Shown here in pieces: positions 7,695 through 14,856 of a DNA stretch of 64,000 nt. Below the pieces are notes generated by a model. It saw only the letters and a program-made list of their open reading frames with translations. It had not been told where the DNA came from and searched no databases. Source of the DNA: Mycolicibacterium sphagni (GTDB lineage: Bacteria > Actinomycetota > Actinomycetes > Mycobacteriales > Mycobacteriaceae); NCBI RefSeq assembly GCF_013337765.1, contig NZ_VBSB01000035.1, positions 372,001-436,000 of the forward strand, written 5' to 3'. The position numbers and the translations under genes were made by a program. Within the stretch, counting starts at the first letter, position 1, and every line of letters begins with the position of its first letter.

Positions 7695-9518
7695 TTAACC
7701 GCTGTTCGCGCCGCCTTCGGCGATCCGGCGCACCGCGTCCAGGAAGACATCGATCTCGTCGAAGGTGTTGTAGAACGCGAACGACGGGCGAACCGTGGTC
7801 TCCACGCCCATCCGCCGCAGGATGGGCTGAGCGCAGTGATGCCCGGCGCGCACCGCGATTCCCTCGGCGTTGAGCGCCTTGCCGACCTCGAGCGGCTCGT
7901 GACCGGCCAGCACGAACGACAGCACGCTGGCCTTCTCGTCGGCGGTGCCGATCAGCCGCACCCCATCGATGGCCGCCAGCCGCGGCGTGGCGTACTCCAG
8001 CAACGCGTGCTCGTAGGCGGCGATCCGGTCGATGCCGACCCGCTCGACATAGCGGATGGCCTCACCGAGGCCGACGGCGTCGGCGATATTGCCGGTGCCT
8101 GCCTCGAACTTGTTGGGCGGACCCTGATACAGCGAGCGTTCGACGGTGACGTCGGCGATCATGTTGCCGCCGCCCTGCCACGGTGGCGTCTCGGCCAGCG
8201 CCTCCTCGGTGCCGTACAGCACCCCGATGCCCGTGGGGCCGAAGATCTTGTGCCCGGAGAACACGAAGAAATCCGCACCGGTCCTGCTGACATCGATCGG
8301 GATGTGCGGGATGGACTGGGCGCCGTCGATGAGAACCCGCGCGCCGTAGCGATGGCCGAGCTCGACGATCTTCTCCACCGGCGTGACCGTGCCCAGGGCG
8401 TTAGAAACCTGGGTTGCGGCAACCAGTTTGGTCCGCGGGCCAAGCAGGTCCTCGAATTCGCTGAGCAACAGATTGCCAGCGTCGTCCACCGGTGCCACCT
8501 TGAGGACGGCGCCGGTCTTCTGTGAAATGATCTGCCACGGAACGATATTGGCGTGGTGCTCCAGGTGGGTGATGACGATTTCGTCGCCGGGGCCCAGATG
8601 CTTGCCACCCCACGAGTAGGCCACCAGGTTGATCGCCTCGGTGGTACCGCGGACGAAGATGATCTCTTCGGTCTTGGCCGCGCCGATGAACCGCCGAACC
8701 GCTTCACGGGCCTCTTCGTAGGCGTCGGTGGCCCGAGCCGCCAATTCGTGTGCGGCACGGTGGATGTTGGAATTCTCGTGCGCGTAGAAGTACGCCAGCC
8801 GATCGATCACGGCCTGCGGCTTCTGAGTGGTGGCGGCGTTGTCGAACCAGATCAGCGGTTTGCCGTTGACGGTCTCGCGCAGGATCGGGAAATCCGCGCG
8901 GATCGCGTTGACGTCGAAGATCTCGTGACGATCCGGGATGTGCGGTACCGGCTCGGGCAGCGCTGGCGCACCGGAGACGAAGTAGTAGTTCGCCTCGTCG
9001 CCGCTCGGCGGGAGAACGCTACGCGGAATGTCCGGAATGACAGGAACTTCCGTCGGCCATCCCGGGACGGAACCGCGCGGTGCCACTGGTGCGCTCGGTG
9101 CCGAACCGGCCAAAACGCCGGGGACCGTCGGGACGATCCCGTTGGGAACGGCGAATTCCTCGAAGTGCGGCGCGGTGGTCAGGTCCGGTGCGTTGCCACG
9201 CGGGGCCACCGGCACCGCAAGTGGTGGAATCGGTTCTGGCCCAGGTGAACTCGGCGGCGGCAGCGTCACCCCGGGAGCTTCGGTGAGCACCGCTGGCGGT
9301 ACCACCGGCGAACCTCCCGCTGCAGCCGTGCCGTAGGACGCGGCAGCCGTCGTATCGGGGACGTTGCCACGTGGAGCCGGCGGAGCCGTCTGCGGCGGAC
9401 TGTCATTACCGGGCCGGAAGCTGGCGGCGAACAGCTGGTTGGCCAGCGCCGCCAGTTCGGCCTCGCTGATCGGAAGCTCGCCCTCGGCGTCTACCGACCG
9501 GTACTCACTTGTACTCAT
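7695..9518 (-). CDS. Encapsulin-cargo cysteine desulfurase (SufS/CsdA-like) with long disordered N terminus
   Basis: 607 aa. From about residue 200 it is a class-V PLP cysteine desulfurase: PLP lysine in FSGHKIFGPTG and persulfide cysteine at residue 562 in RAGHHCAQP, the only cysteine in the protein. The first ~195 residues are low-complexity and rich in Pro, Ala and Gly, with an ELAALANQLF helix (21-30), three copies of an APRGxxP motif (48-55, 105-112, 146-153) and NYYFVSG (177-183). Family-2A encapsulins package desulfurases through such N-terminal domains. The start ATG lies inside the 3' end of the upstream shell gene (14-nt overlap), tying shell and cargo synthesis together. It should release sulfur from cysteine as enzyme-bound persulfide inside the shell. 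Only three Met are present. Confidence 0.92.
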   Translation of the reverse strand: MSTSEYRSVDAEGELPISEAELAALANQLFAASFRPGNDSPPQTAPPAPRGNVPDTTAAASYGTAAAGGSPVVPPAVLTEAPGVTLPPPSSPGPEPIPPLAVPVAPRGNAPDLTTAPHFEEFAVPNGIVPTVPGVLAGSAPSAPVAPRGSVPGWPTEVPVIPDIPRSVLPPSGDEANYYFVSGAPALPEPVPHIPDRHEIFDVNAIRADFPILRETVNGKPLIWFDNAATTQKPQAVIDRLAYFYAHENSNIHRAAHELAARATDAYEEAREAVRRFIGAAKTEEIIFVRGTTEAINLVAYSWGGKHLGPGDEIVITHLEHHANIVPWQIISQKTGAVLKVAPVDDAGNLLLSEFEDLLGPRTKLVAATQVSNALGTVTPVEKIVELGHRYGARVLIDGAQSIPHIPIDVSRTGADFFVFSGHKIFGPTGIGVLYGTEEALAETPPWQGGGNMIADVTVERSLYQGPPNKFEAGTGNIADAVGLGEAIRYVERVGIDRIAAYEHALLEYATPRLAAIDGVRLIGTADEKASVLSFVLAGHEPLEVGKALNAEGIAVRAGHHCAQPILRRMGVETTVRPSFAFYNTFDEIDVFLDAVRRIAEGGANSG

Positions 9519-10431
9519 GGAACTGGTCCACCGCAGCACCATCGAGCACGGCCAGCGCATCATCGGTCAGCACGGCCAGTGACGAGTACTGGGTCACCAG
9601 GTAGGAGGCGATTCCGGAGCGGTCGATACCGGTGAACCGCACGGACAGCCCGGGGGCCTGTTCGCCGACCAGGCCGGGCTGGAACAAGCCCACCACGCCT
9701 TGGCGCTCCTCACCGGTACGCACCAGGATGAACTTGGTCTTGCCGTCCTCGACCGGCACCTTGTCACTCGGCACGATCGGGATGCCGCGCCACGTGATGA
9801 ACTGGGCGCCGAACAGGTTCACCACCACCGGCGGAACACCGCGGTAGGTCGCCTCCCGGCCGAAGGCGGCCACCCCGAGCGGGTGGGTCAGGAAGAACGC
9901 CGGGGTCTTCCACACCTTGGTGATCAACGCGTCCAGGTCGTCCGGGGTAGGGGCGCCACCCAGGGTCTCGATGGTCTGCTCCGGCGTCACCTGGGACAGC
10001 AAGCCGTACTCGGCATTGTTGATCAGCTCGGATTCCTGGCGCTCCTTGATCGTCTCGATCGTCAGCCGCAGCTGCTGGGCGATTTGGTCATGCGGGCTGG
10101 AGTACAGATCCGACACCCGGGTGTGCACGTCGAGCAGCGTCGAGATGGCGCGCAGCGTGAGCTCACGCGGGCTGGTCTGGTAGTCGACGTAGGTCTGGGG
10201 CAGCGGGTCTTCGACGTTCTCGCCGCCGACCTCGGCGTGGATGGCCACGCGCTCGGGGTTGACCACCCGGTTGACCCGGTAGATGCCGGCTTCGACCGGT
10301 ACCCAGCTCAGCAGGTGCAGCAGAAACCGGGGGGTGATGGTCTCCAGCTGCGGGACGGTTTTGGTGGCATTCGCGAGCTGCCGTGCAGCGGCCGCGCCAA
10401 GTGCCTGCGATTCGTTCTGAGCCGACGTCAT
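9505..10431 (-). CDS. Family-2A encapsulin shell protein (SrpI / M. leprae major membrane protein I homologue)
   Basis: 308 aa, very close to mycobacterial MMP-I: MTSAQNESQALG start, then ASTTHTRVSDLY-like and SSPHDQIAQQLRLTIETIKE segments, and the end VDQFHEYK. These proteins have the HK97 phage-capsid fold and assemble into a nanocompartment. The ATG is preceded by GGAGG at 7 nt; an ATG 11 codons upstream is also in frame. The reading frame overlaps the cysteine desulfurase by 14 nt. Apart from the initiator Met the protein contains no methionine and no cysteine, which is exceptional for an abundant 308-aa protein and fits the sulfur-limited expression known for SrpI in cyanobacteria. The promoter region is shared with the divergent polycysteine leader. 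Confidence 0.93.
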   Translation of the reverse strand: MTSAQNESQALGAAAARQLANATKTVPQLETITPRFLLHLLSWVPVEAGIYRVNRVVNPERVAIHAEVGGENVEDPLPQTYVDYQTSPRELTLRAISTLLDVHTRVSDLYSSPHDQIAQQLRLTIETIKERQESELINNAEYGLLSQVTPEQTIETLGGAPTPDDLDALITKVWKTPAFFLTHPLGVAAFGREATYRGVPPVVVNLFGAQFITWRGIPIVPSDKVPVEDGKTKFILVRTGEERQGVVGLFQPGLVGEQAPGLSVRFTGIDRSGIASYLVTQYSSLAVLTDDALAVLDGAAVDQFHEYK

Positions 10432-10544
10432 CGAGTCCTCCACTTCTCGGGTGGGGCCAATCATCGTTCCCTTTTCGGTGGCGTGCACAGGTTTGGAAGT
10501 CAGCGTGATGCGAATTCGGTTACGAGTTTGTCGCCGGCGTGCCG

Positions 10545-10556
10545 TATGGTATGGGC
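10545..10556 (+). promoter_or_regulatory. Probable -10 element for a leaderless transcript
   Basis: TATGGT at 10545-10550 fits the mycobacterial TANNNT -10 element. If its last base is -7, the transcript starts at 10557, exactly on the ATG of the polycysteine leader, so the mRNA would be leaderless. No -35 element is obvious. Confidence 0.5.
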
Positions 10557-10625
10557 ATGCAACAGCCCGCATCGCCGCGCTTCGGTTACACGCGCTGCTT
10601 CGATGTGCGCTTCTGTTGTTGTTGA
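10557..10625 (+). CDS. Leaderless polycysteine leader peptide (cysteine attenuator sORF)
   Basis: A 22-codon ORF, encoding MQQPASPRFGYTRCFDVRFC plus two more Cys, ending TGT TGT TGT TGA. Cysteine is rare in this neighbourhood, so three consecutive Cys codons immediately before a stop are not expected by chance. The -10-like hexamer places the transcript start on the ATG. Leaderless short ORFs ending in cysteine runs are known in mycobacteria as cysteine-responsive attenuators: when Cys-tRNA is short, ribosomes stall on the run and the downstream gene is released for translation. The next gene starts 92 nt downstream and encodes a cysteine-free protein. An alternative ATG two codons upstream (10551) gives the same tail. 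It is too short for standard gene callers. Confidence 0.75.
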   Translation: MQQPASPRFGYTRCFDVRFCCC

Positions 10626-10717
10626 TCCTTCTGACGCCGTAATTCCCTGCGCTCAGTTCCGTCGCCTTCTTGGCGCGATGACCTGCGCTCTTCGTCGTAC
10701 TCAGAGAGATCAACCCG

Positions 10718-11983
10718 ATGCCAACCGTGTCTTTGTTCACTTCCGCACCCGCGCGCGTTGCCGCCCGGCGGCGAACGCAACCGGCTCCGGCCACCAACCT
10801 CTCGCGGATGACCCGCTATCGCGGTGGCACCTACTCGCACACCGTCGACACCATCGTGTTCTCCGACGGCACGTCCGCGCGTACCGACTTGATCCGGCTC
10901 AACCCGAATATCGAGGCGTACTCCCTGGACTTCGGCGGGGTCGCGCCCACCAGACCGTCGCGCTACCGCGCCGACACCTGGGCGGCAGTACCGCATCTGC
11001 AGGCCCGTGCCTACGAGGCCGAAGTCGCCTGGATTCTGCGCAACTCCTACCCGGCGCTGTCGACCACCCAGCTCAGCGCTGACCTGCGGGCGGCCGGGTA
11101 CGCGCTGGGGTCCCGCAATATCAGCGAGCATGAGGCGATCGCCGGCACCCAGGCAGCGATCTGGTATCTGACCAACGGGCTGGAGCTGGACAACCGGCCG
11201 CTCAACGTCCCGACCCGCACCACCGAGCGCGCCGGCGAGGTGCGCGTCGAGTTCGACGGTGAGCGTCAGCTCGCCGGGTACGCGGCGGATGTCGTCAGTG
11301 CTGAAGGTGCGGTGCTCACCCTGCAGAAGTCCCGCGATGGCGACGTGTGGGATGACGTCGCGGCCTCCCGGGTGACGCTGCCTGCCGGCGGTGGCCGGAT
11401 CGGCAAGTCGTTGGGCGTCGGTGCGACGGTCGCCCACCACCGCTATGGACGTCCTGGCGGGGGTTACCGGCACTATCGGCTGGTCGTCGATGGCGATGCC
11501 ACGCTGACGGACTTGACCTTCCGGCTTGCGGGCTCGGGCCTGTACCGCAACGCCGCGCCGGTCGTCCATCTTTACGATTACCTGCTCGCCGGTGCCCGTG
11601 CGGCGCGGCGGGCAGCCGTCGTCCCGTCGTTGATCGCCTCTGATGCGGTCGCCGAGGCGGGACTGGTCGGTCCGTTCGAGTTGGTCACCGCCGATGCCGC
11701 CGCGGTCACCGTCGGCGACGGGCACAGCGTGGTCGACGCTGACGGCGCCATGATCACCAAACCGGTTGCACCGCATCAGCAGTTCTTCCTGCGGGTGGCA
11801 TCCGATGCCGGTGCCACCACACTGACCATCGAGATCCCCGGGGATCCGCGGGGTTTCGGTGGGCGAGTGATCACCGGGGTGGCCCGCGACGAGGTCGCGG
11901 GCACCTTCACCCCACTGGCTCTCGCGGTTCCCGTTCAGCAGGTCGTCGAGTTCGAGATCGAGTGGGTTGGCTCAGATCGCTGA
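10718..11983 (+). CDS. Thioester-domain-like (TQXA motif) protein lacking cysteine
   Basis: 421 aa. Residues around 125-160 carry the thioester-domain signature AGTQAAIWYLTNG (TQxA), and the upstream strand where the partner cysteine normally sits reads EAYSLDFGG, with Ser in place of Cys. The whole protein contains no cysteine and three Met. TQXA domains are usually found in secreted Gram-positive adhesins with an internal Cys-Gln thioester; here no signal peptide, sortase motif or membrane segment is visible, and the bond cannot form. The C-terminal half (after about residue 290) looks like beta-rich repeats. It lies downstream of the polycysteine leader and divergent from the encapsulin, so it is probably part of the sulfur response. 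Function unknown. Confidence 0.75.
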   Translation: MPTVSLFTSAPARVAARRRTQPAPATNLSRMTRYRGGTYSHTVDTIVFSDGTSARTDLIRLNPNIEAYSLDFGGVAPTRPSRYRADTWAAVPHLQARAYEAEVAWILRNSYPALSTTQLSADLRAAGYALGSRNISEHEAIAGTQAAIWYLTNGLELDNRPLNVPTRTTERAGEVRVEFDGERQLAGYAADVVSAEGAVLTLQKSRDGDVWDDVAASRVTLPAGGGRIGKSLGVGATVAHHRYGRPGGGYRHYRLVVDGDATLTDLTFRLAGSGLYRNAAPVVHLYDYLLAGARAARRAAVVPSLIASDAVAEAGLVGPFELVTADAAAVTVGDGHSVVDADGAMITKPVAPHQQFFLRVASDAGATTLTIEIPGDPRGFGGRVITGVARDEVAGTFTPLALAVPVQQVVEFEIEWVGSDR

Positions 11984-11995
11984 GTGCAGCGGTGG

Positions 11996-12817
11996 CTATG
12001 CCGCGGCGGCCTTGACGGCCCGGCTGACCTCCTGGCGCAGTCGTACGTATTCCGAGCTGCGCCGCAGTTCGTCGGGGTCGACGCCGCTGCGGGGCAGGTC
12101 GACCGAAAGGTCAAGGGCGACCTGGCCGGGACGATGAGTCAGCACGACGATGCGTGACCCCAGAAACGCTGCTTCGTCGGCGCTGTGGGTAACGAACACG
12201 GTGGTGCGTCCCGACTCCGCACTGACCTCGCGGATGTCCTCCTGCAGGCGTTCCCTGGTCAGAGCGTCCAACGCGGCGAACGGCTCGTCGAGCAGCAGCA
12301 GCGAGGTTTCGGGCCGCTCGGAGGCCAGCGCCCGCGCGATCGCGACGCGCTGTTGCTGACCACCGCTGATCTCCCAAATCTTGCGGTGCGCAATATCTTC
12401 CAACCCGACCCGGTGCAGAAGTTCATCGCGTCGCGATGCCCGGCGGTCCCGCGGGGTGCCGGCGTACTTCAGCGCCAGTTCCACATTGCCGCCGACACTG
12501 CGCCACGGGAACAGCCGGGGCTGCTGGAACACCACTCCCGCGGTCTGCCCCGGAACCGGGCGCCGGCCGGACACCGTGATCTCGCCGTCGCTCGGCGACT
12601 CGAATCCCGCGATCAGGCGCAGCAGTGTGCTCTTGCCGCACCCCGATGCGCCGACCAGGACCAGGAACGAACCGGGTTCCACATCGAGATTCACCGGGCC
12701 CAGCGCCGTCGTCGTGCCGTAGCGGTGCTCGACATCACGGATCTGGATACCGCCATCCTTGTGCGCCGCGGATACTGTGGCCGCCGGGTCCGTCTCCGCC
12801 TTACTGGGTGATGACAT
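11996..12817 (-). CDS. Sulfonate-type ABC transporter ATP-binding protein (SsuB/TauB-like)
   Basis: 273 aa. The nucleotide-binding fold is complete: Walker A GASGCGKST (about residue 57), Q-loop in GVVFQQPRLFPW, signature ISGGQQQRVAIARAL, Walker B SLLLLDEPFAALDALTRE and switch His in VTHSADEA. This architecture is typical of nitrate/sulfonate/taurine importers. The ATG overlaps the 3' end of the binding-protein gene by 17 nt. Sulfur content is minimal: the initiator Met and one Cys, inside Walker A. It is the last gene of the permease - binding protein - ATPase operon and ends 12 nt from the convergent thioester-domain gene. Confidence 0.9.
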   Translation of the reverse strand: MSSPSKAETDPAATVSAAHKDGGIQIRDVEHRYGTTTALGPVNLDVEPGSFLVLVGASGCGKSTLLRLIAGFESPSDGEITVSGRRPVPGQTAGVVFQQPRLFPWRSVGGNVELALKYAGTPRDRRASRRDELLHRVGLEDIAHRKIWEISGGQQQRVAIARALASERPETSLLLLDEPFAALDALTRERLQEDIREVSAESGRTTVFVTHSADEAAFLGSRIVVLTHRPGQVALDLSVDLPRSGVDPDELRRSSEYVRLRQEVSRAVKAAAA

Positions 12818-13835
12818 CGGGTAAGCCCTGGGTATAGATGGCGTCCTGGAATGTCTTGAGCGGTGCGGCCGTTGGGATCTGCTTCTGGTCGGCGAGGAAC
12901 TGCGACGCGCTCTGCAGGTTGACGGCGATGTTGCCGGGGTTGCCCGCACTCCCCAGCCACTGCGGCGAGGCCACCTCTTGCGGCGTCAGGTACACACCCT
13001 GCTTGAGCTGTCCCTCGACATCGGCTGGCGACAAACCGATTTCGGCGGCGATCGCCTTGGCCGCCGCGGCGGGATCGCTGTGGATGACGGTCAGTGCCCT
13101 GGCCTGCTGCTTGCGCCAGACGTCGACGACCTCGGGGTGATCCTTGGCGAACGAGTTCGCGACCGCGGCCAGATCCAGGGTCGGTTTGCCGTCCTTGGCC
13201 AGCTGCCGGCTGGTGATCAGATCCTTACCGGTCTTGCGCAGCTGATCCAGCGTCGGCAGCCAGGTGTAGGCCGCCTCGATGTCGCCGCGTTCCCAGGCCG
13301 CCAGGATCGCCTGGGGCTGCAGATCGATCAGCTGAACATCGCTGGGCGACAACCCGTTCTGGTTCAGCGCGGCGAGCAGGCTGTAGTGCGCGGTCGAGGC
13401 GAACGGGGTGGCCACCCGCTTGCCCTTCAGATCGGCGATCGAGTTGATGCCGCTGCCGTTGCGGGCGACCAGCGCCTCGTTGTCACCGGCGACGTCAAGG
13501 ACGAACGCGACGCTGTACGGAATGTTCAGTGGGGCCGACAGTCCACGGGCGACCGGGCTGGAGCCCAGGCTGCCGAAGTCGAGTTCCTTGGCGATGAACG
13601 CGGTGTTGACGTCGGCACCGGAGTCGAACTTGACCCACTTGATGTTGTAGTCCGGCAACGCGTCTTCCAGCCACCGGTTGTTCTTGACGATCAGGTCGCC
13701 GCTGGGGAAGGTCTGGTACCCGATGCGCAGCGTCGGCTTGCCCGCCTGCGAGTTCGAGTGATCGACCGAGCAGCCGGCCATCCCAATCATGGTGATGGCG
13801 GCGGCGGCCACGGCGACGAGCTTCCTCAGGTTCAT
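12801..13835 (-). CDS. Sulfonate/taurine-type ABC transporter substrate-binding lipoprotein
   Basis: 344 aa. The N terminus (MNLRKLVAVAAAAITMIGMA, then GC) is a lipoprotein signal with lipobox GMAGC, so the mature protein is anchored outside the membrane. The body matches TauA/SsuA-type binding proteins: RIGYQTFPSGDLIVKNN, LDFGSLGSSPVARG, LKGKRVATPFAST. The start forms an ATGA overlap with the permease stop and is preceded by a purine-rich AGGAAAGG site. After signal removal the protein has no Met and only the lipidated Cys. Sulfonates or taurine are inferred from family and from the monooxygenase operon next door, but nitrate-type ligands share the fold. Confidence 0.88.
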   Translation of the reverse strand: MNLRKLVAVAAAAITMIGMAGCSVDHSNSQAGKPTLRIGYQTFPSGDLIVKNNRWLEDALPDYNIKWVKFDSGADVNTAFIAKELDFGSLGSSPVARGLSAPLNIPYSVAFVLDVAGDNEALVARNGSGINSIADLKGKRVATPFASTAHYSLLAALNQNGLSPSDVQLIDLQPQAILAAWERGDIEAAYTWLPTLDQLRKTGKDLITSRQLAKDGKPTLDLAAVANSFAKDHPEVVDVWRKQQARALTVIHSDPAAAAKAIAAEIGLSPADVEGQLKQGVYLTPQEVASPQWLGSAGNPGNIAVNLQSASQFLADQKQIPTAAPLKTFQDAIYTQGLPDVITQ

Positions 13836-14680
13836 ACCTTTCCTCTCCAAGGGACGGCGCGACGCTCGACAGCGCGCAGTAGACCGTCGATCACGAGCCC
13901 CGAGATGCCGATCGCGAAGATGCCGACGAGCACGACGGGGGTGTTGTTGTAATTGCTGGCGTCCTTGACCAGGCCGCCGATACCGGGGATGCCGTTGAAC
14001 AACTCGGCGGCGACCACCGACGAGTAGGCCATGCCGACAGCCAGCCGGATACCGGTGAACGTCTCTGGCAGGGCCGAGGGAATGACGATGTCGCGCACCA
14101 CATCACGTCGCGAGGCGCCCAGCGCCCTGGCCGCCTCGACCAGGCTGACCGGTACGGCGACGACGGCCGCGGTGGTGGCCACTGCGGCGGGCGGTAGCGC
14201 CGCCAGTGCCAGCAGGGTGACCTTGGGTGCCTCGTCGATGCCGAGCCAGATGACCAGCAGGAAGAAGTACGCCAGCGGAGGCAGCGCCCGCAGGAACGTC
14301 AGCCACGGCTCCAGCACGCTGCGGACCCAGGGGATCGAACCCATCAACAAGCCGAGCAGGAGGCCGCCGGCCACACCGATGACAACACCGGCGAAGACCC
14401 GGCGCAACGTCATGTACAGGTGCTCCCACAGCAGGTAGCCGGCGTATCCGCGGACGCCGTCATGCGTGGTCGACACGTCGATGAAGGCCCGCCACACCGT
14501 GCTCGGGTAGGGGACGAAGGTCTGGTTCCAGATCCCGCTGGCAGCCGCCACCTGCCAGACGATGAAGAACACCAGCAGGGACAGGAGGGGGAGTGCGACG
14601 CGGGACAACCACCCCGGGAACCTGCTACCGCCGCGCGGGCGGGTGGCGTCGGGAGACGCGACGTCGACGAATACGGACAC
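13832..14680 (-). CDS. Sulfonate-type ABC transporter permease (SsuC/TauC-like)
   Basis: 282 aa with about six membrane segments (for example residues 30-50, 100-122 and 255-275). The EAA loop that docks the ATPase is present as EAARALGASRRDVVRDIVIP. It matches the BPD-type permeases of sulfonate/taurine importers. It is the first gene of a minus-strand operon with 4-nt ATGA coupling to the binding protein. It shares a 172-nt divergent promoter region with the ligase-monooxygenase operon, so import and use are probably co-controlled. It has four Met and no Cys. Confidence 0.9.
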   Translation of the reverse strand: MSVFVDVASPDATRPRGGSRFPGWLSRVALPLLSLLVFFIVWQVAAASGIWNQTFVPYPSTVWRAFIDVSTTHDGVRGYAGYLLWEHLYMTLRRVFAGVVIGVAGGLLLGLLMGSIPWVRSVLEPWLTFLRALPPLAYFFLLVIWLGIDEAPKVTLLALAALPPAAVATTAAVVAVPVSLVEAARALGASRRDVVRDIVIPSALPETFTGIRLAVGMAYSSVVAAELFNGIPGIGGLVKDASNYNNTPVVLVGIFAIGISGLVIDGLLRAVERRAVPWRGKV

Positions 14681-14808
14681 CGCAATACCTTTGCCCGCTG
14701 TTAACCCGCTGTGAATGTCTATGCTCAGCGCGAATCAAACTCTGCCCAGGTAGTTGTGCTCACGCCGACGCTAAACCTTTTTCTCTCGATTGCCGGCGGG
14801 AGAGAGTG

Positions 14809-14856
14809 ATGGCCACCCGTCTTGATTTCTCTCTTCCGAGGAGGCCCCCACCGTGA
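14809..14856 (+). CDS. Possible 15-codon leader ORF coupled to the glutamine-synthetase-like gene
   Basis: ATG follows a GGGAGAGAG-type site and encodes MATRLDFSLPRRPPP. Its TGA overlaps the GTG start of the next gene (GTGA), and it ends in three proline codons, a sequence that slows ribosomes. The GAGGAGG site of the downstream gene lies within this ORF, so its translation would affect initiation there. It may be a control leader or a chance ORF. Confidence 0.35.
   Translation: MATRLDFSLPRRPPP

Noticed and set aside
10586..11776. 396-codon minus-strand frame opposite the thioester-like gene
   Set aside because: Shadow ORF; no domain, and the plus frame carries the TQXA motif.
14710..14765. 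Cys-codon-rich stretch (TGT GAA TGT CTA TGC) upstream of the ligase gene, considered as a second polycysteine leader
   Set aside because: No start codon close upstream in that frame, no consecutive Cys codons and no stop after them.
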